Source: Verrucomicrobiia bacterium (GTDB lineage Bacteria; Verrucomicrobiota; Verrucomicrobiia; Verrucomicrobiales; DEV007). From it: a stretch of 38,841 nt of DNA. A program made the translations under genes and the position numbers. The notes beneath the pieces were generated by a model. The model was not told where the DNA came from, made no database searches, and saw nothing but the letters and a program-made list of their open reading frames with translations. Location of the stretch: contig JAGROY010000180.1 in the NCBI GenBank assembly GCA_020439995.1, positions 13,499 through 52,339 on the forward strand. The letters run 5' to 3'. Of the stretch, positions 24,537 to 33,772 are shown piece after piece (positions within the stretch are counted from its first letter, which is position 1; every line of letters begins with the position of its first letter).

Positions 24537-25829
24537 TCATCCAGCGGATACAAGCCTCATCAGTTCGGCACAAAGGATCGCGCCGTAGGTTCCCAAAGCG
24601 TATCCGAGTACCGCCATGAGCGCGCCCACGGGTGCCAACGCAGGACTGAAGGCTGAGGCTACGACCGGTGCGGAGGCTGCTCCACCGACATTCGCCTGAC
24701 TGCCCACTGCGACAAGAAAGAACGGGGCACGGATGATTTTGGCCGCAATGAGCAGAACGGAGATGTGCACCAGCATCCACACGATGCCGACAGCGAACAA
24801 GCCCAGGTTGCTCCAGACTTTCTGAAGGTCCATTTGCATTCCGATAGTGGCCACGAGGATGTAGATGAAAATGCTGCCCACACGCGAGGCCCCGACGCTC
24901 TCGAGATTTCGCAGGTGTGTGAATGAGAGCGCAAGTCCCACGGTTGTCGCCAGTACGATGAGCCAGAAGAACCCGGACATCGCAGAGCTCAATCCCCATG
25001 CGACAAGTGATCCCTCCGGGTGCGCCACGCTGATGGTGACAGCATTCCAGCGCTCGAACCAGGGCGTTAGCTGGTCTGCTCCCCAGTGCGCAAGCCCCGT
25101 GCCACCGAATGCCACGGCCGCCAGCACCACGTAGTCAGTGACGGTGGGAATTCGCGCGGTGCTCGCGTGAAATGCCTCCGCCCTGGCAGTCAGTGCGTCG
25201 ACGGCCGAGGCGTCTGCTTTTAACCAGCGATCGATGCTGGCCGAACAACCCGCACCGTAGAGCAGGCAGCCCATCCAAATATTGGCGACTACGACGTCGA
25301 CGATCAGGAACCCGCTGAACACTTCGTTGCTCACCTGGTAGATTTCTTTCATCGCTGCCTGATTGGCACCGCCGCCAATCCAACTACCCGCGAGGGTAGA
25401 CATACCCCGCCAAAGGTTCGCCGGATCGCTGCCCAAGGCATCTGGAGCGACTGCTGACACTAACAATAGTGCTACGGGACCGCCAGCGATGATACCAAGG
25501 GTGGCGGCTGAGAACATGACCAGCGACTTGGGCCCAAGGCTGATTAGGCCTTTGAGATCGATACTGATACAGAGCAAAATCAGGCTCGCGGGCAGCAGAT
25601 ACCGCGAAGCCAGCGGCCTGTAGAGCGGAGCCTCTTCACCGCTGATGAGGCCCAGCGGCCAGTGCAGGAGTGCGGGAACGAAATAACAGAGCAGCAGCGG
25701 CGGCACAAAACGGTAAAACCTCCGAGCCACCGGATGGCTGCTGGAGGATGTCACGAAAATGACCGCCAGCACCAGCGTAAGCAGGCCGAATACAGAGGCA
25801 TCGTTAGTAAACACAGGGTCGCTCATCAT
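24537..25829 (-). CDS. DUF819 (YjcL-like) integral membrane protein
   Basis: The start is set at the tandem ATGs at 25829/25826 (MMSDPVFTND), giving about 430 residues; the open frame reaches 25955, but the extension would overlap the divergent rfbD start. The protein is very hydrophobic, with around ten to eleven membrane segments and a central soluble loop. Family motifs are visible in both halves: RGMSTLAGSWIGGGANQAAM in the first and VGSQANVGGAASAPVVASAF ... LGYALGTYGA at the end, which form an inverted-repeat type transporter core. DUF819 proteins resemble sodium-dependent transporters or exporters, but the substrate is unknown. Confidence 0.9.
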   Translation of the reverse strand: MMSDPVFTNDASVFGLLTLVLAVIFVTSSSSHPVARRFYRFVPPLLLCYFVPALLHWPLGLISGEEAPLYRPLASRYLLPASLILLCISIDLKGLISLGPKSLVMFSAATLGIIAGGPVALLLVSAVAPDALGSDPANLWRGMSTLAGSWIGGGANQAAMKEIYQVSNEVFSGFLIVDVVVANIWMGCLLYGAGCSASIDRWLKADASAVDALTARAEAFHASTARIPTVTDYVVLAAVAFGGTGLAHWGADQLTPWFERWNAVTISVAHPEGSLVAWGLSSAMSGFFWLIVLATTVGLALSFTHLRNLESVGASRVGSIFIYILVATIGMQMDLQKVWSNLGLFAVGIVWMLVHISVLLIAAKIIRAPFFLVAVGSQANVGGAASAPVVASAFSPALAPVGALMAVLGYALGTYGAILCAELMRLVSAG

Positions 25830-25947
25830 TGAATGGAATTGACGTGATAGCAGAAACCGCGTGCCACTGGAATCGCTTTCATGAATCAAGAACGACATCC
25901 GCTTTACCTTGCCAAATTGGAGAGGAGCGAGTTGTCTACCAGCTGCG

Positions 25948-26859
25948 ATGGCCATGGCAAAACCTCACAAGACACCACGGACTATTCTCCTGCTCGGTAG
26001 CCGTGGGCTGCTTGGCAACACGCTGCTGCCAGCTCTGCGACAGACTTTCGAGAGCGTTCGCTGTATGGATCGTGCAGAGTTGAATCTGGCCAATCCAGGC
26101 CAGGTCGAAAAGGTGCTCACTGGCGTCGACTTTGATCTGCTGGTAAATGCGGCAGGATACACGGCCGTGGATGACTGTGAGATCAACGAACGACTGGCCT
26201 ATCTGGTCAATAGTGATGCGCCAGCCATACTGGCGAAAATCGCAGCAGCGAAAGGAGCGCAGATGGTACAGTTTAGCACCGACTACGTGTTCGATGGTGG
26301 TGCCTTCCTGCCCTACAAAGAAGGCGACCCCGCCAATCCGATCAGTATCTACGGGAAGTCGAAATGTGCTGGCGAGATAGGTGTGCTCGCTGCGGACAGT
26401 CGCCATCTGGTGGTGCGCCTGTCGTGGTTGTTCGGCCCAGGCAGAACGGCATTTCCAGGCTGGGTGCTGCGCAAGGCTGTCGCAGACGGGCGAGTGAGTA
26501 TCGTTTCGGACAAGTCGGCCAGCCCCACTTTCGCACCGGATCTGGCGAACTGGCTGATCGCCCTGCTGCTGTCGGACAAGTTCACGGGAGGGATGGTACA
26601 CCTTTGCAATAGCGGCGTCTGCACCTGGAAAGACTATGGCGAGGAAGTCCTGCGCTGCGCTGTGAAGACGGGCTTGTTGAAGGAAATGGTGCCCGTCCAT
26701 CCTCTGAAACTCACAGATCTCCCCGGCCTCACGGCTGCACGACCGCTTTATTCCGCTCTGGATACAACTCACTTTTCTCAAATTACCGGCGTGACTCCCC
26801 GCCCATGGCAAGATGCCGTCGCCGAACACGTGACCTACCTTAGCCGGCTGAAATATTGA
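25948..26859 (+). CDS. rfbD: dTDP-4-dehydrorhamnose reductase family protein (RmlD-like)
   Basis: 303 residues from ATG 25948 (another ATG lies two codons on). It has the NAD(P)-binding loop GSRGLLG (17-23), NAAGYTAVDDCE, FSTDYVFDG and the catalytic Tyr-x3-Lys in YGKSK (135-139), all typical of RmlD, which carries out the last step of dTDP-L-rhamnose synthesis. The later part SASPTFAPDLANWL also matches. None of the other rhamnose genes (rfbA, rfbB, rfbC) is adjacent, so a related sugar-nucleotide reductase activity cannot be ruled out. It is divergent from the DUF819 gene. Confidence 0.9.
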   Translation: MAMAKPHKTPRTILLLGSRGLLGNTLLPALRQTFESVRCMDRAELNLANPGQVEKVLTGVDFDLLVNAAGYTAVDDCEINERLAYLVNSDAPAILAKIAAAKGAQMVQFSTDYVFDGGAFLPYKEGDPANPISIYGKSKCAGEIGVLAADSRHLVVRLSWLFGPGRTAFPGWVLRKAVADGRVSIVSDKSASPTFAPDLANWLIALLLSDKFTGGMVHLCNSGVCTWKDYGEEVLRCAVKTGLLKEMVPVHPLKLTDLPGLTAARPLYSALDTTHFSQITGVTPRPWQDAVAEHVTYLSRLKY

Positions 26860-26971
26860 ATGGTAACGGATCGTTTATGGCGACCGGCTTACCCAGCGGG
26901 AGTTGCCGGGAAGTATAAACTTTACCGATTTTTGCTGTTCAGGACGGAAGTCCGGGCCTAGCAGTGAAATC

Positions 26972-27754
26972 ATGAGTAGAGACGACGGACGTGCCCCCGA
27001 TGCACTGCGAAAAATCACTTTTGTTCCGAATATTGCCCCGCATGCATCGGGTTCTGTACTGGTGTCCTTTGGTGCCACTCAGGTAATCTGTGCGGTGATG
27101 GTGGAGGACGGGGTACCGCACTGGATGAAACAGCAGCAGGTTCCCGGCGGCTGGCTTACAGCTGAATACTCAATGCTGCCGTATTCTACACTTTCCCGAA
27201 AGCCCCGGGACTCGTCGCGGGGGCGGATCGATGGTCGCAGTTCCGAGATTCAACGATTGATCGGCAGAGCGATGCGTGCCGTGGTGGATCTCCGGGTGCT
27301 GGGGCAGCGGACGGTCTGGATCGACTGCGACGTGCTACAGGCCGACGGCGGCACGCGGACCGCCTCAATCACCGGTGCTTGCGTCGCCTGTGCTATTGCC
27401 TTCAACAAGTTACTGGCTACCCGCAAGCTCAAAGCCTCGCCATTGAAGAAAATGGTCGCCGCCGTCAGTGCTGGCGTTTACCGCAACGAGGCAATTCTCG
27501 ACCTCTGTTACGTGGAAGACCGGGACGCCACTGTCGACGCTAATTTCGTCATGACCGAGGCTCTGGAATTTGTTGAAATTCAAAGCTCCGGCGAAGAGGC
27601 GACATTCTCTGAGGCACAGATGTCCGACATGCTCGCGTTAAGCAAAAAAGGTGTAAAAGAGCTGGTTGAGCTTCAGTATCAAGCGATTCGCGATGCGGAA
27701 GGTGCTGCCGCCCCTGACCAGCTGGCCGATTTGGCGAAACAATTCAGCAAATGA
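26972..27754 (+). CDS. rph: Ribonuclease PH
   Basis: Phosphorolytic 3'-5' exoribonuclease that trims tRNA 3' ends in the cytoplasm. ATG 26972 gives 260 residues starting MSRDDGRAPDALR, equal to the conserved RNase PH N-terminus. Conserved blocks are GSVLVSFGATQVICAV, GGWLTAEYSMLPYST, the basic GRSSEIQRLIGRAMRAVVDL and WIDCDVLQADGGTRTASITGA with the active-site Asp residues. The C-terminus is slightly extended. Gap to the ABC ATPase gene is 168 bp. Confidence 0.96.
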   Translation: MSRDDGRAPDALRKITFVPNIAPHASGSVLVSFGATQVICAVMVEDGVPHWMKQQQVPGGWLTAEYSMLPYSTLSRKPRDSSRGRIDGRSSEIQRLIGRAMRAVVDLRVLGQRTVWIDCDVLQADGGTRTASITGACVACAIAFNKLLATRKLKASPLKKMVAAVSAGVYRNEAILDLCYVEDRDATVDANFVMTEALEFVEIQSSGEEATFSEAQMSDMLALSKKGVKELVELQYQAIRDAEGAAAPDQLADLAKQFSK

Positions 27755-27922
27755 GCACGCAACGGAATTCGGAGCCAATTTTCTAAGGGTTCCGCATCTG
27801 ATGCGTTTGTTCGCCACATGCCGTCTTGTCAATCGTGACAACCGGGGTTACAAAAACCGTCCGTATCGGTCCGCGCCTTTTTTCAGCGCAAGGCCAGCGC
27901 GAGCGGAAGCAGCACCAGCCAT

Positions 27923-28864
27923 ATGATAGACGTCAAGAACCTGACAAAACGCTACGTGGGTCGCACCGCGGTCGACAACATTTCCTTTGAAGTCGGCCAG
28001 GGTGAGATCGTCGGTTTCCTGGGGCCTAATGGCGCAGGCAAGACGACCACTTTGCGCATGCTGACCAGCTACCTGCCGCCGTCGTCGGGCACTGTAAGCA
28101 TCGCGGGATTCGACGTGTTTCGGGATTCGCTCAAAGCCCGCAAGCAAATCGGCTACATGCCGGAGAATGTCCCCCTTTACGAGGACATGCGGGTGAAAGA
28201 GTATCTCTACTTCCGCGCCAAGCTCAAAGGATTGAGCGGCAAAGACATGCGCGAGCGAATCGGAAAGGTGATGGACCGCTGCGGGGTGACCGATGTGCGC
28301 AAGAAAATGATCAGCAGTCTGTCAAAAGGCTATCGGCAGCGGGTAGGACTTGCGGACACCCTAGTGCATTCGCCGCAGCTGCTGATCCTCGATGAGCCGA
28401 CCAATGGCCTCGACCCCAACCAGATCCGACAGGTGCGGGAACTGGTGAAGGAGCTGGGCCAGGATCATACGATTCTGATTTCCACACACATCCTGCCGGA
28501 AGTCGAGGCCACTTGCGACCGTGTGATCATCATTAGCGAGGGCAAAGTGCGCGCATCCGATACCCCGCAAAACCTTGTCAACCGCCTGCGGACTGCAGGC
28601 ACCATCTCGGTGGAAGTGAAGGCCGATCCTTCAGCAGCAGCCGACAAGATGACCAGAATCGTGGGCGTTCGCAAAGTGGCGAAAGACAGCGTCGATGAGG
28701 ATGGCTGGTGCCGCTTTACCTTGCGAGTCGAGGCATCGTCCGATGTGCGTGAGGAACTCTACAATATGGCGATTGCCAACCATTGGCCGCTGCGGGAGCT
28801 GGCACGCCACCATGCTACCCTGGAGGACGTGTTCGTTGAAGTCACCCAGTCGGAACAGGTATAA
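27923..28864 (+). CDS. ABC transporter ATP-binding protein (GldA-like)
   Basis: 313 residues with a complete nucleotide-binding domain: Walker A GPNGAGKTT (34-42), signature LSKGYRQR (133-140), Walker B LLILDEPT (153-160) and the switch His in STHIL. The C-terminal 80 residues form the extra domain common in ABC-2 ATPases. It is the first of four closely spaced genes (gaps of 34, 20 and 38 bp) ending with a DUF4340 protein. The set matches the GldA/GldF/GldG arrangement first known from gliding Bacteroidetes and also common in PVC genomes that do not glide, so the transported substrate is unknown. Confidence 0.93.
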   Translation: MIDVKNLTKRYVGRTAVDNISFEVGQGEIVGFLGPNGAGKTTTLRMLTSYLPPSSGTVSIAGFDVFRDSLKARKQIGYMPENVPLYEDMRVKEYLYFRAKLKGLSGKDMRERIGKVMDRCGVTDVRKKMISSLSKGYRQRVGLADTLVHSPQLLILDEPTNGLDPNQIRQVRELVKELGQDHTILISTHILPEVEATCDRVIIISEGKVRASDTPQNLVNRLRTAGTISVEVKADPSAAADKMTRIVGVRKVAKDSVDEDGWCRFTLRVEASSDVREELYNMAIANHWPLRELARHHATLEDVFVEVTQSEQV

Positions 28865-28898
28865 GTCAGAACGTTGATCGATTGAGACCAGACTAACG

Positions 28899-29657
28899 AT
28901 GCGCACTTTCCGAATCCTTTTATCCAAAGAACTCCGTTCCTTCTTTCTGTCCCCCATCGCGTATGTCGTGCTGGCACTGGTAATGCTCTTCAACGGAGTG
29001 GCATTCTACGCTTCCGTGCGCATTTTGCAGACGGCACCCAGCGAAGGAAGTCTCGTGACCTGGACATTTAATTCTCCCTGGTTCTACCTCTCCTACTTCA
29101 CCATTTTTCCGCTCATTACCATGCGTCTGTTTTCTGAAGAACAGAAGCTGGGCACCATCGAGACACTTCTCACCGCTCCTGTGCGCACGACGGAAATGAT
29201 CTTTTCAAAGTATGTGGCGACCGTGATCTTTTACTGCGTGCTGTGGTTGCCGAGTCTGCTGAATTTTTATGTCTTCCAGTGGATCACGCGGGGAATGGCA
29301 GATATCCCCACCGGCCAGCTCATCGGCAGTTACACCATCGTCCTCACCATGGGGCTGTTCAATATCGCTATCGGGTGCTTTGCATCCTCGCTCACCAAAA
29401 ACCAGATCGTCGCTGCGATCCTGTCTTTTTCGATGATCCTGCTCCACTTCCTGCTGGGAGCATTCATGCTTTACCTCTCCGGTCAGAGTAACCAGCAATA
29501 CGCGGAACTTACCAGCTACTTCGCTTCGATCCAGCACATTAAGAGCTTCGCATCAGGCCTTATCGATACGCGTCCCATCATCTACTACCTCAGCTTTACC
29601 GCACTGGTGCTTTCACTGACTCATCAAGTTCTCGATTTCCGCCGCTGGAAAGTCTAA
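28899..29657 (+). CDS. ABC-2 type permease (GldF-like)
   Basis: 252 residues with six predicted membrane segments. It begins MRTFRILLSKELRSFFLSPIAYVVLALVM, the usual start of GldF/NosY-type permeases, and contains LITMRLFSEEQKLGTIETLLTAPV, a cytoplasmic coupling region highly conserved in this group. It should form the membrane channel for the upstream ATPase. It lies 34 bp after the ATPase gene and 20 bp before the GldG-like gene. Confidence 0.92.
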   Translation: MRTFRILLSKELRSFFLSPIAYVVLALVMLFNGVAFYASVRILQTAPSEGSLVTWTFNSPWFYLSYFTIFPLITMRLFSEEQKLGTIETLLTAPVRTTEMIFSKYVATVIFYCVLWLPSLLNFYVFQWITRGMADIPTGQLIGSYTIVLTMGLFNIAIGCFASSLTKNQIVAAILSFSMILLHFLLGAFMLYLSGQSNQQYAELTSYFASIQHIKSFASGLIDTRPIIYYLSFTALVLSLTHQVLDFRRWKV

Positions 29658-29677
29658 CACTATTCTTACATCCCTCT

Positions 29678-31177
29678 ATGCCCGAACTCGAAGACCCCGC
29701 CACTCCCGCAAAGTCGATCGCACGCTTCTCGATTGGCGTCAATGTGATCGTCCAGGTGGTGCTTGGTGTGTTTCTGTTTGGCGTTGTCAATTATCTGAGC
29801 TGGCGCACTTACAAACGGTGGGATCTCACCATCGGCCAGAGCCATACCTTGTCAGAGCGGACTATCGGATTCCTTGAATCGATGGATAAACGGGCACGAA
29901 TGATCGTGCTATTCACCAAAGGGACTCAGCTAACCTCAAACGTCCACGACCTCGTGGACGAATACAAACGCTATGCAGGCAAGAAACTGAAAGTCGAGAT
30001 CATCGATCCCGCACGCGAGCCCAATCGTCTAGAGCAGATCAAGGAGGAGTACAAGATGCAGTTCGCCGATCGCAAGGACGGTGTGCTCATCGCGGTAGAC
30101 GGTGCGGATGATAAACCGCGCACCAAGTTCGTAGACGAGGACGCCTTTTTCACGCTTGATCCCAGCACTGGCCGCACTACCGCGTTCACTGGAGAATCTG
30201 CGCTCACTTCCGCATTGTTGGCAGTGGGCGAGGGACGCCGCCGCGTTCTCAAACTTGTCACCGGCAAGGGCGGACTCAACCTTGGCGGACAAGGTGGCAC
30301 TGCGATGGACTTTCTGGTAGAGTTCGCCCGCAAAGAAAATGCTGAAGTCCAGACCATCGATATCAGCGATCCCAATGCCGACTTTAAGGACACCGACGTC
30401 CTGGTGTTTGTGAATATTAAGGACGACCTCACCGATGAAGAGGTGCGCCGCGTTCGCGACTACTGGGAGACCAAGCGGGGATCGATGCTCGTCCTCTTAA
30501 ACCCGGAATTTCCCACTCCCAATCTGCATGCCCTGCTCAAGGAATATGGCGTGGTCGTCCGCAATGATCGGGTACTGGAAATGATCTCCGGACCGCGACC
30601 ACTCACGGGTTGGGAAGTAACCAGCGTCATCACCCTGAATGCCAGCGTCACCGACCAGCTGCTGTGGGGGCGCAACGTAAAGTTCCGGGGCAAGACACAA
30701 AGCCTCGAGATCGACCACTTGAATGAGGAAGAGCTGCGGGGCCGCGGCATTGTCGTCGAAGAACTGCTTCAGTCCGACGACCGGCGCTTCTGGGGCGAAA
30801 CCGATTACCTGCAGGATCCACCTGTTTACGACGAAAAGACCGACTCGCGCCGAGGCCCAGTCACCGGTGTGTATGTCGAGAAAGGCGTCATGCAGGATGC
30901 GAAGTTGCGAGTCGAAAGTTCGCGCATGGTCGTGCTTGGCAATTCCACCATGCTGGATCCGCCGTGGGACACTGCATCATACGATCTGGGAACATCTGCG
31001 ATCAACTGGATGCTCGACCGCGACGAACTGGTGGGCATCGCCCCAAAACAAAAGCAGTGGTTCCGTCTGGAAATTTCTAATGCTCAGAGCGAGCGCATCT
31101 TTCAAATCATCATCCTTGCCCTGCCACTTTCGGTCGTTTGCTTCGGCCTCTTTGTCTGGAGTGTGCGCCGGGCATGA
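29678..31177 (+). CDS. GldG-like ABC auxiliary membrane protein
   Basis: 499 residues with one membrane segment at each end (about 22-43 and 474-493) and a large extracytoplasmic domain between. The sequence RWDLTIGQSHTLSERTIGFLESM followed by VHDLVDEYKRYAGKKLKVEIIDPAREPNRLEQIKEEY matches the ABC_transp_aux/GldG family. Later blocks such as VLVLLNPEFPTPNLHALLKEYGV-type sequence (here MLVLLNPEF) and VVLGNSTML also fit. It lies inside the four-gene ABC cluster. Role in transport is structural or substrate-binding by inference only. Confidence 0.9.
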   Translation: MPELEDPATPAKSIARFSIGVNVIVQVVLGVFLFGVVNYLSWRTYKRWDLTIGQSHTLSERTIGFLESMDKRARMIVLFTKGTQLTSNVHDLVDEYKRYAGKKLKVEIIDPAREPNRLEQIKEEYKMQFADRKDGVLIAVDGADDKPRTKFVDEDAFFTLDPSTGRTTAFTGESALTSALLAVGEGRRRVLKLVTGKGGLNLGGQGGTAMDFLVEFARKENAEVQTIDISDPNADFKDTDVLVFVNIKDDLTDEEVRRVRDYWETKRGSMLVLLNPEFPTPNLHALLKEYGVVVRNDRVLEMISGPRPLTGWEVTSVITLNASVTDQLLWGRNVKFRGKTQSLEIDHLNEEELRGRGIVVEELLQSDDRRFWGETDYLQDPPVYDEKTDSRRGPVTGVYVEKGVMQDAKLRVESSRMVVLGNSTMLDPPWDTASYDLGTSAINWMLDRDELVGIAPKQKQWFRLEISNAQSERIFQIIILALPLSVVCFGLFVWSVRRA

Positions 31178-31215
31178 GATTTTCACCCCTCAGAACCTAC
31201 TGATCCAATCCTGCA

Positions 31216-33129
31216 GTGCGCGCCCGGACTACACTCATACTACTTGCTCTCGCTGCCGCTGTCGGTGCCTACATCTGGTTGGTCGAGCGCTTTGATCAGA
31301 GCACCAGTGAGCGCGAAATGTCAGCGCATCTGGTGCTCACCGTTGACCAGACCAAGGTCGATACCATCACTATCAAACGCGCGAACGACTCGATCGTGCT
31401 CGTTCAACGTGCGGACGGTCACTGGCACTTAACCGCGCCACTGGAAGATAGAGCCGACGAGGGAGCGGTCACTTCGATCCTGAAGCTGGCGTCGGAGTTC
31501 GAAATAACGCGCAAGATTCCGGGAGAGGAAATCGCCAGCGGTGAAGTGAAAGTTGTGGATCTAGGCCTCGACGCCACCAACGCGATCCAGGTCACATTTG
31601 CATCAGGCGACACCACGCTCGGCACCACCATGATCGGCAATCCTGCCCCCTGGGATGACACCGTTTACTGCCGCGTCCTGGATGACAGCGAGCGGGAAGA
31701 TGTCTATGTCGCCGCCACTGGTGCACGCCCTATTCTTACCCAGCCAGCAGAAGCGTTCCGCGACACTTACCTCACACGTTATGAACTGAGCGACATCGTT
31801 GGAGTTTCCATTCAACAGGGCACTGCCACCGAAATTGAACTGCAGCGGGCAGATGCCTCACCGGATGCCGCATGGCTGCTCACGAAACCCTTGAGCACTC
31901 AGGCAGACAGCGACCTCATCAACAAGATGCTGGGGCGCCTCCTCAATACCCGTGTCGAGACCTTTCTGACTGACGAAAACGATGTTAAGCCTGGCCCCGG
32001 CAGCGACGCGGTGGTAGTCACATTGCGCACCATCAGCGGAGTCACCACCGTTACCCTTGAGCCACCATCCGGCACCGGATCACAACTCGCAGTCTCAAGG
32101 ACATCAGACCGCAAGGGATCGTTCCTCGTCGATGATGAGGTGCGCAAAGTTTTTGCGGCCCGCGATGAGACAACGCCACTGTGGCAGGAATTACGCTCGA
32201 GGCTGCTTGGCCGCATCAATCCCGCCAAGCTTACGACCATTATCGTACGCCGGAGAAACCAGACCGACATCCCAGTATGGCTTTACGGACAATCTTGGTA
32301 CATGACCCGCGACAGCCAGTTTGCCGAAACCGCAGACAAGAAGAGCCTGCTGAACTTTGTCGAAGGTCTGAACAGCACCGTGATCATCGATTTTGCCAAC
32401 GACACCGGTGAAGACCTTGAAAAATTTGGCCTGGCAGATCCAGCGTACCGTATCGACTTCAGCTCTGTCCAACACCGCGCCAAAGGCAGCCCCACAGCGA
32501 CATCGCCGGAAAACACGACTTCGCTCCTCATCGGCCAGGGCGACAACGGGCGCATCTATTCAAAGTATGCACACGAGCCATTTGTCTATCAGGTCGGAGC
32601 GCCAATACTGCAGCTGCTGCCTCATGAACCAATCAAATGGAAAGACCGCAACCTGCTCAACTTTAATCAAAGCGCTGTGCAGGGCATCATCATCTCACGC
32701 AAGGAAGCGCCGCCAGTCGAGTTCACCTACGACACCGCCGCCGCAGAATGGACAGCAAAACGCAGCGGTGAAAATGTCACTTCCTTGATCAACAAACAGG
32801 CACTGGAGAGACTTCGCGGGCGGCTCTCCGTATTCTATGCAGACGACTGGTGCGTGGATTTCACACCACTTGAGAACTTGAAGAGCTACACGCTTGAGAT
32901 TCGTCTCATAGGAAAAACATACGATGGTGACGAAACCAAAGCTGTAACCCGCGTACTGCGTTTCGTATCCACTGATCCCAAAGCACCCGACCGGCGCACC
33001 GAATTCTACTACGGATCGCTCGACGGTGTGTCCGAGCCTTTTCGAATTCGCCAGGAAACCTACGAGGCACTCTACGATCCCATCCTCCGCCAAGAATCGG
33101 AGGAGAAAAACGCGAATCCCGCAAAGTAA
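31216..33129 (+). CDS. DUF4340 domain membrane-anchored protein
   Basis: 637 residues starting with GTG 31216 (MRARTTLILLALAAAVGAYIWLVERF), one N-terminal membrane anchor and a long exported remainder. It has repeated domains of the DUF4340 kind: VDTITIKRANDSIVLVQRADGHWHLTAPL, then similar modules with LTKPLSTQADSDLINKML and NFNQSAVQGIIISRKEAPPVEFTYD. The family nearly always follows GldG-like genes, as here (38 bp gap). Likely an extracytoplasmic subunit of the ABC system; function unknown. It converges with a lipoprotein gene. Confidence 0.88.
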   Translation: MRARTTLILLALAAAVGAYIWLVERFDQSTSEREMSAHLVLTVDQTKVDTITIKRANDSIVLVQRADGHWHLTAPLEDRADEGAVTSILKLASEFEITRKIPGEEIASGEVKVVDLGLDATNAIQVTFASGDTTLGTTMIGNPAPWDDTVYCRVLDDSEREDVYVAATGARPILTQPAEAFRDTYLTRYELSDIVGVSIQQGTATEIELQRADASPDAAWLLTKPLSTQADSDLINKMLGRLLNTRVETFLTDENDVKPGPGSDAVVVTLRTISGVTTVTLEPPSGTGSQLAVSRTSDRKGSFLVDDEVRKVFAARDETTPLWQELRSRLLGRINPAKLTTIIVRRRNQTDIPVWLYGQSWYMTRDSQFAETADKKSLLNFVEGLNSTVIIDFANDTGEDLEKFGLADPAYRIDFSSVQHRAKGSPTATSPENTTSLLIGQGDNGRIYSKYAHEPFVYQVGAPILQLLPHEPIKWKDRNLLNFNQSAVQGIIISRKEAPPVEFTYDTAAAEWTAKRSGENVTSLINKQALERLRGRLSVFYADDWCVDFTPLENLKSYTLEIRLIGKTYDGDETKAVTRVLRFVSTDPKAPDRRTEFYYGSLDGVSEPFRIRQETYEALYDPILRQESEEKNANPAK

Positions 33130-33137
33130 CGCCCCAC

Positions 33138-33160
33138 AGCGCCCCCAGGCAGGTGGCGCT
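33138..33160. terminator. Hairpin between convergent genes
   Basis: AGCGCC (33138-33143) pairs with GGCGCT (33155-33160) with an inner CC/GG, in the 34-bp gap between convergent stop codons. It could end transcription on both strands; only short T-stretches follow. Confidence 0.5.
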
Positions 33161-33163
33161 CCT

Positions 33164-33628
33164 TTAGTTCACCGACTCCCAGGCAGACACCTTGTTGTTG
33201 TTAAAATCAACCCGAGCAGCAGTGTACGGCCGGTAGTAAACCTCAGTGCTCGTCCCGTAATCGGGGCCCCAGCCATACCCGTAACGCCCATACCTTCCGT
33301 AGCCAGGGCCGATCCCGATCGCGACCGATTGTGTGTAGACTGGCTGGTAAGCGTTGTAGCGCCAGGTTTCAAAATCTTTGCCATCGCGATTGCCTCGGGT
33401 CACATGATCAGGACGCCCCCATGCGAGGAACACGCCGCTCTTTGGCATTCCCTTTTCAATCTGCCCCCGGCGCACCAGCTCTTGCTGCGGCTTGCTAAGC
33501 GAATTGTATTCGCCTGCATTTTTCTCGATCCGCGACTGCACAGTAGATGCGCAATTTGAAAACAGCAGAGCAACAGTGAGGGCGGCACCTGCAGACAGGC
33601 ATTTTTTGACGGGAGCTGGAGTTTTCAT
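33164..33628 (-). CDS. Small exported protein, probable lipoprotein with BamE/SmpA-like core
   Basis: 154 residues: a signal sequence ending LLFSNC (Cys26), a non-canonical but plausible lipobox, then a helical segment (SRIEKNAGEYNSLSKPQQELVRRGQIEKGMPKSGVFLAWGRPDHV) resembling the 'GMsk.qV...lG.Pd' core of SmpA/BamE-type proteins. The end is rich in Gly and Tyr (GPGYGRYGRYGYGWGPDYG), typical of small envelope proteins in PVC bacteria. Likely located at the outer membrane; function unknown. Confidence 0.75.
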   Translation of the reverse strand: MKTPAPVKKCLSAGAALTVALLFSNCASTVQSRIEKNAGEYNSLSKPQQELVRRGQIEKGMPKSGVFLAWGRPDHVTRGNRDGKDFETWRYNAYQPVYTQSVAIGIGPGYGRYGRYGYGWGPDYGTSTEVYYRPYTAARVDFNNNKVSAWESVN

Positions 33629-33772
33629 AGCAAAATTGAATATCAGGAACAGTGCACCGGAAGTGATCGCAGCATTTCCAAAGCGATAGCAGCATTGCTT
33701 CCTGTTTGATTTGAGTGAAGGTTACCTCAGAAAGTCACATCGCCCAACTATCGCTTTCAGCTTCTCAGAAAC

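Noticed and set aside
27755..27922. Possible RNA gene or riboswitch between rph and the ABC ATPase gene
   Set aside because: No convincing conserved fold or tRNA-like structure was seen in this 168-bp gap.
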